A stretch of 64,000 bases of DNA from Streptomyces acidiscabies (GTDB lineage: Bacteria; Actinomycetota; Actinomycetes; Streptomycetales; Streptomycetaceae). Below are positions 41,723 through 50,777 of the stretch, piece by piece. The stretch lies in NCBI RefSeq assembly GCF_020010905.1, contig NZ_JAGJBY010000002.1, forward strand, positions 4,278,001 through 4,342,000. The letters run 5' to 3'. Made by a program: the position numbers and the translations under genes. The notes under the pieces were generated by a model, which saw only the letters and a list, made by a program, of their open reading frames with translations, had not been told where the DNA came from and searched no databases. Position 1 is the first letter of the stretch. Each line of letters opens with the position of its first letter.

Positions 41723-42742
41723 ATGTCCTCCAACCCCCTGCGTCTTGCCGTCGGACTCGACGGTTCCCTCGTGCCGCAGGCCGTCGCCCGTGCCGCCGTC
41801 TCGGCGGAGAACGCCGGGTTCACGCTGGTCACCCTCGACGACTCGACGCTGGTTCCCGGGCGGATCGGGGCCGTCGAGCGGGCCGCGTTCATCGCCGCGT
41901 CCACCACGACCATCGGCATCGCCCCGGCCGTACCGCTCACCTACGCCGAACCCTTCCACGTCTCCAGCCAGTTGGCGTCGCTCGACCACATCTCGCTGGG
42001 CCGCGCGGGGTGGGTCGTGTCGCAGGAGGACCGGCCGGAGGCGGCGCGGGTCTGGGGGCGGCCTGTCGTCGAAGGCGTCGATGCGCTGAGCCGTGAGTCG
42101 GCCGACGGTGTCGATGTGGCGCGTGCTCTGTGGGACTCGTGGGAGGACGACGCGGTGATCCGCTCCGTCGCCACGAGCCGTTACCTCGACCGGGATCGCC
42201 TCCACTACATCGACTTGACGGGCGACACGTACGCGGTGAAGGGCCCGGCGATCGTTCCCCGGCCCCCGCAGGGGCAGTTGGTGGTCCTGGGCGACCCGCG
42301 CCGGGTGCCCGCCGACCGGCTGGACGTGGCGCTGATCGACGGCCCCGACATCGCGTCGGTCAGGGAGACCGCCGCGCGCACGGACACCCCGCTGGTGTTC
42401 GCGGAGGTCGAAGTCGCCCTGGATACAGAGGAGTTGACGGGTCGTCAACGAGCCGCCGACTGGCCGGAGAAGGGCCGCCTGCGCCACGTGGGCTCGGCGG
42501 CGGGCCTGGTGAACCTCCTGGCGGAGCTGAGGGGTTCGGTGGACGGCGTCCACCTCCGCCCCCTCTCCCTGGACGACGACCTCCTCGTCCTCTCCCGCCT
42601 GGTCCTCCCGGACCTCTTCACGACCCGCACGGCCACCCGCCCCCTCCCGGCGGCGACCCTCCGCACGAACCTGGGCCTGACCAGGCCGGCGAACCGGTAC
42701 GAGGACGCGACCCACTCCACCACTGGGAAGGCCCTGCGATGA
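41723..42742 (+). CDS. LLM-class flavin-dependent oxidoreductase (first of pair)
   Basis: 339 residues of a luciferase-like fold (LRLAVGLDGS, GFTLVTLDDSTLVPGRIGAVERAAFIAASTTTIGIAPAVPLTYAEPFHVSSQLASLDHISLGRAGWVVS is the conserved core, in parts). Rather divergent in the C-terminal half. ATG 41723 with GGAAGGA 6 bases upstream. Its TGA overlaps the ATG of the next LLM gene. With the leader peptide, a sulfur or nitrogen scavenging role is inferred. Confidence 0.85.
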   Translation: MSSNPLRLAVGLDGSLVPQAVARAAVSAENAGFTLVTLDDSTLVPGRIGAVERAAFIAASTTTIGIAPAVPLTYAEPFHVSSQLASLDHISLGRAGWVVSQEDRPEAARVWGRPVVEGVDALSRESADGVDVARALWDSWEDDAVIRSVATSRYLDRDRLHYIDLTGDTYAVKGPAIVPRPPQGQLVVLGDPRRVPADRLDVALIDGPDIASVRETAARTDTPLVFAEVEVALDTEELTGRQRAADWPEKGRLRHVGSAAGLVNLLAELRGSVDGVHLRPLSLDDDLLVLSRLVLPDLFTTRTATRPLPAATLRTNLGLTRPANRYEDATHSTTGKALR

Positions 42743-44097
42743 CCCGCACCGACAACACCCCCTTCCCCCACGCCCAGCTCCACTTCGGGGTCTTCTTCCA
42801 GGGCGTCAACCACTGGACCATCTGGTCCGACCCGGCCAGCGGTTCGCAGATCGACCCCGCGAGCTTCCGGAAGGTCGCGCAGACCGCCGAACGCGGGCTG
42901 TTCGACGCGTTCTTCCTCGGCGAGGGACTCAGGCTGCGTGAAGTGGACGGTCTGATCCACGACTTGGACGTCGCGGGACGGCCGGACGCGATCACGCAGC
43001 TCGCCGCGCTGGCGGCGGTGACCCGGCGGATCGGGCTCGTCTCGACGTCCAACACGACCTTCAACGAGCCCGCGGACCTGGCGCGGCGCCTCTCCGGTCT
43101 TGACCTGTTGTCCGAGGGACGCGCCGGATGGAACGTCGTCACCACCGACAACGCCTGGACCGGCGCCAACTTCCGGCGCGGCGGCTACCTCGACCACGCC
43201 GACCGGTACCGCAGGGCGGAGGAGTTCCTCACGCTCGCGCGGGAGATCTGGGACGCGTGGGAAGGGGAGACGCCGCGTCAAGTCCGGCACCAGGGACCGC
43301 AGTTCGACGTCGAGTTCACGCCGACCCTGCCGCGCAGCCCGCAGGAACACCCCGTCATCTTCCAGGCCGGCGACTCCGGCGAGGGCCGCGACTTCGCGGC
43401 GCGCAACGCCGACGTCATCTTCTCCGCGCACGGCGACGACTTCGACGACGCGCTGGCGTTCGCGCAGGACGTGCGGCGGCGGCTGAGGGCGTTCGGGCGG
43501 CCGGAGGACGATCTGCGGATCCTGCCGGGCACCGAGATCATCATCGGCGCGACGGAGGCGGAGGCCGCGGAGAAGAAGCGCTGGATCAGGCTCCAACAGG
43601 TCACCCCGGCAACGGCGTTGAGCATCGCGGGCCAGCTGTGGAACCGGGACCTGTCGGGGCACGACGCGGACGGCCCGCTCCCGAAGGAGGACCCGGTCGT
43701 CGTGGAGAACGACGGCTCCTTCGGCGCCCGCCGGGTCGCCGACCCGCGTGCCGTGGTCGCCGAGTGGCGGGGGAAGGCGGAGGCGAACGGCTGGTCGCTG
43801 CGGGAGACGGTGATCGCGCTGGGCCCGCAGCGCGGCCACGTCGGCACCCCCGGCGGCCTCGCCGACAAGTTCGCCCACTGGGCCCGCCACGGCGCGGTGG
43901 ACGGCTTCAACGTCACCCCGTACCTGATCCCGGACGGCCTCGACGACATCGTCGATCTGCTGATCCCGGAACTCCAGGAACGCGGCGTCTACCGCACCGC
44001 GTACACAGGCACGACCCTGCGCGACCACCTAGGCCTGCGCGAACCCCTCACTCGCCGCTCCGCGTCCGCTCCTTCTGCCACGCTTCGGGCCGGCTGA
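42739..44097 (+). CDS. NtaA/DszA/SnaA-family FMN monooxygenase
   Basis: 452 residues. Family features: HFGVFFQGVNHWTIWSDP near the start, RIGLVSTSNTTFNEPADLAR, EGRAGWNVVTTDNAWTGANF, and VIFQAGDSGEGRDFAARNADVIFSA (all in order). Relatives oxidise nitrilotriacetate, dibenzothiophene sulfone, dimethyl sulfide or pristinamycin IIA using FMNH2. Translationally coupled to the first LLM gene. Its last 50 bp overlap the convergent MHYT gene. Confidence 0.9.
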   Translation: MTRTDNTPFPHAQLHFGVFFQGVNHWTIWSDPASGSQIDPASFRKVAQTAERGLFDAFFLGEGLRLREVDGLIHDLDVAGRPDAITQLAALAAVTRRIGLVSTSNTTFNEPADLARRLSGLDLLSEGRAGWNVVTTDNAWTGANFRRGGYLDHADRYRRAEEFLTLAREIWDAWEGETPRQVRHQGPQFDVEFTPTLPRSPQEHPVIFQAGDSGEGRDFAARNADVIFSAHGDDFDDALAFAQDVRRRLRAFGRPEDDLRILPGTEIIIGATEAEAAEKKRWIRLQQVTPATALSIAGQLWNRDLSGHDADGPLPKEDPVVVENDGSFGARRVADPRAVVAEWRGKAEANGWSLRETVIALGPQRGHVGTPGGLADKFAHWARHGAVDGFNVTPYLIPDGLDDIVDLLIPELQERGVYRTAYTGTTLRDHLGLREPLTRRSASAPSATLRAG

Positions 44098-44890
44098 ACG
44101 CCTCGGGGACGGCGGTGGCGGCGGACCTGCGCCCCTGCACGGGCCGGTTCCACTCGCCGTCCCCCAGCACCAGCAGCGGATCGAACATCACGACGACCCC
44201 CGCGAGGAGCAGGAAGATCACCGGCCCGATCAGCATCGGCAGCAGCAGCGAGGTCGGAGAGTCGCCGGCCCACGACGCGGTCGTCCCGTGCACGTGGACG
44301 CTGACCGCCGCCATCCCGGTGTAGTGCATGCCGGAGACGGCGATCCCCATCACGAGGCTCGCGCCGAGGCTGGGCAGGAACCCCCGGATGGAGACGGCCG
44401 CCCACAGCGCGGCGGTCGCGGCGCCGATGGCGATCAGGACGGACAGCGCGACGATCGGCACGTCGTAGCCGATACGGCCGTTGAGGCTCATGGCCGCCAT
44501 GCCGAGGTAGTGCATCGCGGCCACCCCGAGCCCGGTCACCACGCCCGCGAACAGCAGCGTGCGCGGGCTCGCCCCCCGGTAGCCGACGATGAACACGCCG
44601 ATGCCGACGACGACGACGGCGACGACGAGGCTCAGGACGGTGAGCCCGACGTTGTATCCGACGCGGGTCTCCACGACCTGGAACCCGATCATCGCGATGA
44701 AGTGCATCGTCCAGATCCCGCACCCGATGGACGCCGCACCGAGTGCGAGCCAGCCCGGTTTCCAGGACTGTGTGTTGAGCAGTGAGCGGACAATGCACCG
44801 CAGTCCCAGAGCAGCCCCGAGACAGGCCATCACATAAGCCGCGATCGGCGTCACCGCCCCGTAGCGGAAACCGTCGACGGTGCCTTCCAT
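44048..44890 (-). CDS. MHYT-domain integral membrane sensor
   Basis: 280 residues, about seven membrane helices. Three MHYT-type motifs: WTMHFIAMIGF, AAMHYLGMAAM and SGMHYTGMAAV, whose Met/His residues are thought to bind copper and sense O2, CO or NO. It has no GGDEF, EAL or kinase output domain, only a short cytoplasmic tail, so signalling would need a partner. ATG with GGGGGAG upstream. The 3' end overlaps the monooxygenase gene. Confidence 0.9.
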   Translation of the reverse strand: MEGTVDGFRYGAVTPIAAYVMACLGAALGLRCIVRSLLNTQSWKPGWLALGAASIGCGIWTMHFIAMIGFQVVETRVGYNVGLTVLSLVVAVVVVGIGVFIVGYRGASPRTLLFAGVVTGLGVAAMHYLGMAAMSLNGRIGYDVPIVALSVLIAIGAATAALWAAVSIRGFLPSLGASLVMGIAVSGMHYTGMAAVSVHVHGTTASWAGDSPTSLLLPMLIGPVIFLLLAGVVVMFDPLLVLGDGEWNRPVQGRRSAATAVPEAFSRPEAWQKERTRSGE

Positions 44891-45220
44891 AGGCCAACTC
44901 CCCCCAGAGCAAAGGCTGTGTGTGTTCGAAGGTCTACGGGTAAAGAGACGGTGATGGCAAGCTGAACCGGCCAGTAGTGGAGCATCTCTCAAATAGCGAA
45001 ACGCAACTCTGCGTACAGATGCGTCAATTTCGGTCCGCCGTATTTCTGCTGGCATATTCATTCGGCACGCCGCCGTCAGTTCTTGAAAGTTCAAAGCAAT
45101 TTCCCACCGAGGGGAAACCCTTGAGCTGTTCCGACTCTGATGACATGACCGCGTCAAAGATGCCATCCTCCGTGCCACCCCCCACTCAGCTCATCCCGGA
45201 CACACACCGTAGGAGTTCGA
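44891..45220. other. 330-bp AT-richer divergent region
   Basis: Lies between the MHYT gene and the M4 protease gene and is noticeably richer in A/T than its surroundings. It contains the palindrome TTGAA-AG-TTCAA (45083-45094). No supported gene. Probably carries both promoters and regulator sites for the secreted protease. Confidence 0.5.
45083..45094. promoter_or_regulatory. TTGAA-AG-TTCAA palindrome upstream of the M4 protease
   Basis: A clean 12-bp inverted repeat about 127 bp before the protease start, in an A/T-rich promoter region. The regulator is unknown. Confidence 0.35.
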
Positions 45221-47614
45221 GTGAGACCCACCCCCCGTAAGCGGACCACGGCCTGCGCAGCGCTCCTCTCCACCACCGCACTGCTCGCCCTCGGCGTCCA
45301 GACGGTCCCCGCCACGGCCCGGCCCGCCGCCCCCCACCCCGCACCCCTGCGCACCGGCGCCCTCCCCGCCGACCTCACCCCCGCGCAGCGCACCACGCTC
45401 ATCAAGAACGCCGAGTCGAAGGCCCCCGGCACGGCGAAGGGACTCGGCCTCGGCGCGCAGGAGAAACTCCTGGTCAAGGACGTCGTCAAGGACAACGACG
45501 GAACGGTCCACACCCGGTACGAACGCACCTACGCCGGCCTGCCCGTCCTCGGCGGCGACCTCGTCGTCCACACACCCCCGGCCTCGCTCGCCGCAGGCAC
45601 CGTCTCCACGACGTTCAACAACGACCGCCGCACCATCTCGGTGAAGTCCACCACCCCCACCCTCGGCAAGTCCGCCGCCGAGACCAAGGCGCTCAAGACG
45701 GCGAAGACCGTCAACTCCCGTGCGGGCAGCGCCCGCAAGGTGATCTGGGCCGCCGAGGGCACTCCCGAGCTCGCCTGGGAGACGATCGTCACCGGCATCC
45801 AGAAGGACGGCACGCCCAGCAAGCTGCACATCGTCACCGACGCCGCCACCGGCGCCGAACTCTCCCGTTGGGAGGGCATCGAGACCGGCACCGGCAACAG
45901 CCAGTACAGCGGCACGGTCACCATGGGGACGACCCTCTCCGGCTCGACGTACCAGCTGTACGACACCGCGCGCGGCGGCCACAAGACGTACAGCCTCAAC
46001 AACGGCACCTCCGGCACCGGCACGCTGATGACCGACGCCGACGACGTGTGGGGCACCGGGGCCGGGTCCAACACGCAGACGGCCGGTGTGGACGCGCACT
46101 TCGGGGCGCAGACCACGTGGGACTTCTACAAGAACACGTTCGGGCGCAGCGGCATCAAGAACGACGGCGTCGCCGCCTACTCCCGCGTCCACTACAGCTC
46201 GGCCTACGTCAACGCCTTCTGGGACGACTCCTGCTTCTGCATGACCTACGGCGACGGCTCCGGCAGCACGCACGCGCTGACCTCGCTCGACGTCGCCGGG
46301 CACGAGATGAGCCACGGCGTCACCTCCAACACGGCGGGGCTCAACTACACCGGCGAATCAGGCGGGTTGAACGAGGCGACCTCCGATATCTTCGGCACCG
46401 GCGTGGAGTTCTACGCGAACAACGCCACCGACGTCGGTGACTACCTCATCGGCGAGAAGATCGACATCAACGGCAACGGCACCCCGCTGCGCTACATGGA
46501 CCAGCCCAGCAAGGACGGCGCCTCCGCCAACGCGTGGTACTCCGGCGTCGGCAACCTCGACGTGCACTACTCCTCCGGCCCCGCCAACCACATGTTCTAC
46601 CTGCTCTCCGAGGGCAGCGGCACCAAGACCATCAACGGTGTCACCTACAACAGCCCCACCTCCGACGGCGTCGCGGTCGCCGGGATCGGCCGGGCCGCCG
46701 CCCTCCAGATCTGGTACAAGGCGCTGACGACGTACATGACGTCGTCCACGAACTACGCGGGCGCCCGCACCGCCGCCCTCAACGCGGCGACCGCGCTGTA
46801 CGGGGCAAGTTCCGCGCAGTACGCGGGAGTCGGCAACGCCTTCGCGGGGATCAGCGTCGGCGGCCACATCACCGTCCCGTCGACCGGCGTCACCGTCACC
46901 AACCCGGGCAGCCAGTCGTCCACGGTCGGTACGGCGGCCGGCCTTCAGATCTCGGCGAGTTCAACCAACAGCGGCTCGCTCACCTACGCGGCCTCCGGGC
47001 TGCCGACCGGGCTGGCCATCAGCTCGACCGGCCTGATCTCCGGGACGCCGACGACCGCCGGGACGTACAGCACGACCGTCACGGTCACCGACTCCACCGG
47101 GGCGACCGGCACGGCCTCCTTCACCTGGACGGTGAGTTCCAGTGGTGGCGGCGGTACCTGCACCTCCATGCAGCTCCTGAGCAACGCGGGCTTCGAGTCC
47201 GGTAACACCGGCTGGAGTGCGGCCAGTGGCGTCATCACCAACTCCAGTGGCCAGGCCGCCCGCACCGGCTCCTACAAGGCGTGGCTCGACGGGTACGGCT
47301 CCACCCACACCGACACGCTCTCCCAGTCGGTGACCGTCCCGAGCGGCTGCGCCGGCACCACGTTCACCTTCTACCTGCACATCGACACCGCCGAGACGAC
47401 CACCAGCACGCAGTACGACAAGCTGACGGTCGCCGCCGGTTCGACCACCCTGGCCACGTACTCCAACCTCAACGCGGCCTCCGGGTACGTCCAGAAGTCC
47501 TTCAGCCTCGGCTCCTACGCGGGGTCGACCGTGACCCTCACGTTCACCGGCGTCGAGGACTCCTCGCTCCAGACCAGCTTCGTCGTCGACGACACCGCCG
47601 TCACGACCGGCTGA
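45221..47614 (+). CDS. Secreted M4 (thermolysin-family) metallopeptidase with C-terminal accessory domains
   Basis: 797 residues. Signal peptide (RKRTTACAALLSTTALLAL), FTP/PepSY propeptide to about 230, then the catalytic domain with H361-E362-x2-H365 (VAGHEMSHGVTS) and E385 (GGLNEATSDIFG); the catalytic His region LDVHYSSGPANHMFYLL follows. About 565-640 is a putative Ig domain (SGLPTGLAISSTGLISGTP), then a linker SSSGGGG and a C-terminal jelly-roll-like domain (NAGFESGNTGWSA ... SSLQTSFVVDD) that may bind substrate. GTG start with AGGAG. Confidence 0.93.
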   Translation: MRPTPRKRTTACAALLSTTALLALGVQTVPATARPAAPHPAPLRTGALPADLTPAQRTTLIKNAESKAPGTAKGLGLGAQEKLLVKDVVKDNDGTVHTRYERTYAGLPVLGGDLVVHTPPASLAAGTVSTTFNNDRRTISVKSTTPTLGKSAAETKALKTAKTVNSRAGSARKVIWAAEGTPELAWETIVTGIQKDGTPSKLHIVTDAATGAELSRWEGIETGTGNSQYSGTVTMGTTLSGSTYQLYDTARGGHKTYSLNNGTSGTGTLMTDADDVWGTGAGSNTQTAGVDAHFGAQTTWDFYKNTFGRSGIKNDGVAAYSRVHYSSAYVNAFWDDSCFCMTYGDGSGSTHALTSLDVAGHEMSHGVTSNTAGLNYTGESGGLNEATSDIFGTGVEFYANNATDVGDYLIGEKIDINGNGTPLRYMDQPSKDGASANAWYSGVGNLDVHYSSGPANHMFYLLSEGSGTKTINGVTYNSPTSDGVAVAGIGRAAALQIWYKALTTYMTSSTNYAGARTAALNAATALYGASSAQYAGVGNAFAGISVGGHITVPSTGVTVTNPGSQSSTVGTAAGLQISASSTNSGSLTYAASGLPTGLAISSTGLISGTPTTAGTYSTTVTVTDSTGATGTASFTWTVSSSGGGGTCTSMQLLSNAGFESGNTGWSAASGVITNSSGQAARTGSYKAWLDGYGSTHTDTLSQSVTVPSGCAGTTFTFYLHIDTAETTTSTQYDKLTVAAGSTTLATYSNLNAASGYVQKSFSLGSYAGSTVTLTFTGVEDSSLQTSFVVDDTAVTTG

Positions 47615-47627
47615 TCCGGCCCGGACA

Positions 47628-47662
47628 GGGGCGCTCGCGGAGGACGGTGCCGCGAGCGCCCC
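47628..47662. terminator. Strong two-way terminator
   Basis: Perfect 13-bp stem (GGGGCGCTCGCGG at 47628-47640 and its complement at 47650-47662), 9-base loop, between the convergent M4 protease and dienelactone hydrolase genes. Confidence 0.82.
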
Positions 47663-47673
47663 GCTTCAGAGGC

Positions 47674-48432
47674 TCAGGCGAAGGTGCGGTTGAGGAGGTC
47701 GAGCAGCGCGACCCAGTGCCGGTCGTCGCCCTCCTTGTCGTACGACGCCGTGTCGGCCTGCGTGTAGCCGTGCGCGGAGCCCTCGTAGAACTCGGTGCGG
47801 TGGCGGACGCCGGCGGCGGTGAACGCCTCGTCCAGGACGCGGGCGTCCTCGGGGGTGAGGGTGTCGTCGTTGTCGGCGTGGCCGAAGTACACCTCGGCCG
47901 TGATGTTCCCGATGACCAGGTGCGGGCTGTCGGGGTTGTCCATGACGAGCCGTCCGCCGTGGAAGCCGGCCGCCGCGGCGACCCGCTCCGGGTGCGTGCC
48001 CGCCGTCATCAGCGACAGACGCGCGCCCATGCAGTAGCCGGTCAGACCGACCGGACCGTCCGTGACGGCCGGGTTCTCCGCGAGCCAGCGCAGCCAGACG
48101 CCCGCGTCCCGCATCGCCAGTTCCTTCGTGAGGGACTGCATGACCGGCCAGAGCGCGCCGAAGATCTCCGGGCGGGCCTCAGGGTCGATGAACTCGGGGA
48201 GGTCGACGACCGGGCTGCGGCCGTGCCGGTAGAACACGTTCGGGACCAGCACGGCGTACCCCTCGGCCGCGATCCGGTCCGCCATGCCCAGCAGGTGCGG
48301 ACGCAGCCCGAACGCGTCCTGGTAGAACAGCACGGCCGGGTGCGGGCCGCCCTCGGCCGGGTGGACGAAATAGGCGTCGGCGACGCCGTCCTCGGTGGTG
48401 ATGTCGACTGACGTTCCAAGTACAGAGGTCAT
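47674..48432 (-). CDS. Dienelactone hydrolase family protein
   Basis: 252 residues, alpha/beta-hydrolase. The nucleophile is Cys in GLTGYCMGARLS, as in true dienelactone hydrolases, with Asp in YFGHADNDDTLTP and His in YEGSAHGYTQ. Hydrolyses lactones or related esters; substrate unknown. No ribosome site is seen before ATG 48432 or ATG 48441, so the message may be leaderless and the start is uncertain. Confidence 0.87.
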   Translation of the reverse strand: MTSVLGTSVDITTEDGVADAYFVHPAEGGPHPAVLFYQDAFGLRPHLLGMADRIAAEGYAVLVPNVFYRHGRSPVVDLPEFIDPEARPEIFGALWPVMQSLTKELAMRDAGVWLRWLAENPAVTDGPVGLTGYCMGARLSLMTAGTHPERVAAAAGFHGGRLVMDNPDSPHLVIGNITAEVYFGHADNDDTLTPEDARVLDEAFTAAGVRHRTEFYEGSAHGYTQADTASYDKEGDDRHWVALLDLLNRTFA

Positions 48433-48497
48433 GATCAGCATCGTTGCACGTTTCAACCAACGCCCGGGACGGCGCCCCTCACCTCATGAACCGCCCT

Positions 48498-49118
48498 TTA
48501 CTCGAACCGCGACGCGTCCCCCGCCCCGTATCGCACGATCTGTGCCTCGCCCTCCGAGAAGTCCACCACCGTCGTCGGCTCGGTCCCGCACTCCCCGGAG
48601 TCCAGCACCCCGTCCAGGACGTGGTCCAGCTCGTCCTTGATCTGCCAGCCCTGCGTCATCGGCTCGTCCTCGCCCGGCAGCAGCAGCGTGCTGGACAGCA
48701 GCGGCTCGCCCAGCTCCGCCAGCAGCGCCTGGGTCACCGTGTGGTCCGGGATGCGCACGCCCACCGTCTTCTTCTTGGGGTGCTGGAGCATCCGGGGCAC
48801 CTCGCGGGTCGCCGGCAGGATGAAGGTGTAACTCCCGGGCGTGGACGCCTTGATGGCCCGGAACACGTTGTTGTCGATCTGCACGAACTGGCCGAGCTGC
48901 GCGAAGTCCTGGCACACCAGCGTGAAGTGGTGCCGGTCGTCCAGCTTGCGGATGGTCCGGATCCGGTCGGTGCCCTCCTTGCTGCCGAGCTTGCAGCCCA
49001 GCGCGTAGCAGGAGTCCGTGGGGTACGCGATCAGCGCGCCGCCCCGGACGGCGTCCGCGATCTGGGAAATGGTGCGCGGCTGGGGGTTGTCGGGGTGCAC
49101 GTCGTAGTACTTCGCCAT
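48498..49118 (-). CDS. Sua5/YciO/YrdC-family protein (YciO-like)
   Basis: 206 residues. The nucleotide-binding N-terminal block GGALIAYPTDSCYALGCKLGS and RIRTIRKLDDRHHFTLVCQDF mark the YciO branch. YrdC/Sua5 proteins make threonylcarbamoyl-AMP for tRNA modification; YciO proteins are relatives whose role is less certain. ATG 49118. Confidence 0.88.
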   Translation of the reverse strand: MAKYYDVHPDNPQPRTISQIADAVRGGALIAYPTDSCYALGCKLGSKEGTDRIRTIRKLDDRHHFTLVCQDFAQLGQFVQIDNNVFRAIKASTPGSYTFILPATREVPRMLQHPKKKTVGVRIPDHTVTQALLAELGEPLLSSTLLLPGEDEPMTQGWQIKDELDHVLDGVLDSGECGTEPTTVVDFSEGEAQIVRYGAGDASRFE

Positions 49119-49197
49119 GGGGTGACCTTATGCCGCCCTCGCCCCGGACACCGACGCGCGGACCCGTGTAACGTCCCAGGTCGGCGAGAGGGAGGGC

Positions 49198-50673
49198 ATG
49201 GGCATGACGGCCGGGGACGAGGGCGGCACCCGCTGGGCCGAGGAACTTCTCGCGCTGCTCAGACCCACGGCGGGACACGGCGTCCGGGGCACCGTGAACT
49301 GGCTGGCCCGCACGCTCGACGCCGACGTCTGTCTGTGCGACGACACCGCCACCCCGGTCGCCGGAACCCCGCTGCCCCTGGACGGCACGCCCGCCGCCGA
49401 CGTCCTCGGCGGACGCATCGCCGCCGCCTCCTGGGAGGGGGACGGCCGGTACCTGCGCCTCGTCAGAGTCGTACGGCCAAGGCCCGCGCACCCCTGGCTC
49501 CTCGCCGTCGCCCGCCGGGCCCCCTTCGACCCGCGCGCCTCCGACGTCGTCGCGCACACCGCCGCCGTCCTCGAAGCCGTCCTGCGCACCCGCGAGGCCG
49601 ACGCCACCGAACGCCGGCTGCGGCGGGCGGCGGCCGATCTGCGGCTCGCGATCCTCCAGCTGCTGATGGTCGAGGACACCGTCGCCGCGCGCCGGGTCGC
49701 GGCGGGCCTGTGGCCGGGGCTCCTGGACGTCGAGACCGCGCGCGTCTACATCGCCGAGTCCACCGTCGAGGACCGCGACCGGCTCGCCGAGGACATCCTC
49801 ACCGCCACCCGCGACGCCGCCCTCGTCGTCCGCTGCCCGGCGATGGACCCGCAGGTCATCGTCGTCGTCCCCGACGGGAGCGCGGACGCCGGGCTGCGCG
49901 CCCTGCCCGCCCGCCGCCCCGGCACCTACCTCGGCGGCAGCGTCCCGCACGACCTCGCCCGCACCGCCGTCGCGTACGGCCAGGCCGCCAGCGCCCTCGC
50001 GGTCGCCCGCTTCCACCCCGACCGCACCGCGATCTACACCGAACGCACCAACCCGCGCCGCCTGATGGACCCGCAGGACCTCAACGCGTGGGCCCTGGAC
50101 CTGCTGAGCCCCCTCGACCGCCTCCCGCACCACGTGCGCGCCGAACTCGTCGCCACCACCCGCCTCGGCCTGGAGTTCACCGCCGTCCGCGCCGCCCGCA
50201 TCCTCGGCGTCAGCCGCAACACCGTGCGCGCCCGCATGGAACGCGTCGAGTCCCTCATCGGCACCGACCTCTCCGACCTGCCCTCCCGCGCCGCCCTCCA
50301 CCTCGCCCTCGCGCAGCAGGACTCACCGGTGGAATCCGCGCCCCCGGCCACCCTGGGCGACCTCCTCACCGCCCCCGCCCTGCGCACCTGGGCGCACACC
50401 CTCCTCGCCCGCCTCGACGCCGACCCCCGCGACCTGCGCGGCACCCTGCGCGCCTGGATCGCCGCCCAGGGCAACGCCGAACGCGCCGCCGACGCCCTCG
50501 GCATCCACCCGCAGACCGTCCGCGACCACGTCCGCAGCGCCGAACCCGTCCTGGAGCGCCAGCTCCTCGCGCCGGGCGGCGACCTGTACGAAGTGGTGCT
50601 CGCCCACCTCGTCACGGGAGACGTCCCCGGCCCGGCGAACCCGGACGAACCGGGCGGCCCTGTGCACAGGTGA
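49198..50673 (+). CDS. PucR/CdaR-type regulator with two C-terminal helix-turn-helix motifs
   Basis: 491 residues. A sensory N-terminal part (about 10-145, GAF-like), a central CdaR GGDEF-like region, then two HTH_30-type elements: RAARILGVSRNTVRARMERVE (in about 335-360) and ADALGIHPQTVRDHVRSAE near the end. Such proteins are usually ligand-responsive activators; the target is not evident. ATG 49198 or 49204 both fit the GGAGGG ribosome site. Convergent with the conservon. Confidence 0.85.
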   Translation: MGMTAGDEGGTRWAEELLALLRPTAGHGVRGTVNWLARTLDADVCLCDDTATPVAGTPLPLDGTPAADVLGGRIAAASWEGDGRYLRLVRVVRPRPAHPWLLAVARRAPFDPRASDVVAHTAAVLEAVLRTREADATERRLRRAAADLRLAILQLLMVEDTVAARRVAAGLWPGLLDVETARVYIAESTVEDRDRLAEDILTATRDAALVVRCPAMDPQVIVVVPDGSADAGLRALPARRPGTYLGGSVPHDLARTAVAYGQAASALAVARFHPDRTAIYTERTNPRRLMDPQDLNAWALDLLSPLDRLPHHVRAELVATTRLGLEFTAVRAARILGVSRNTVRARMERVESLIGTDLSDLPSRAALHLALAQQDSPVESAPPATLGDLLTAPALRTWAHTLLARLDADPRDLRGTLRAWIAAQGNAERAADALGIHPQTVRDHVRSAEPVLERQLLAPGGDLYEVVLAHLVTGDVPGPANPDEPGGPVHR

Positions 50674-50736
50674 GCCCCGGCCGGGCATCCGTGCGATTCA
50701 CACCCGGTACGGCGGTGTGTACGTTCACAGACCATC

Positions 50737-50771
50737 GGGGTGCGACCAGGACGGGGGACCGGTCGCACCCC
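50737..50771. terminator. Two-way terminator at the conservon end
   Basis: 11-bp perfect stem (GGGGTGCGACC at 50737-50747 with 50761-50771), 13-base loop, between the PucR-type gene and the last conservon P450. Confidence 0.78.
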
Positions 50772-50777
50772 ACGAAG

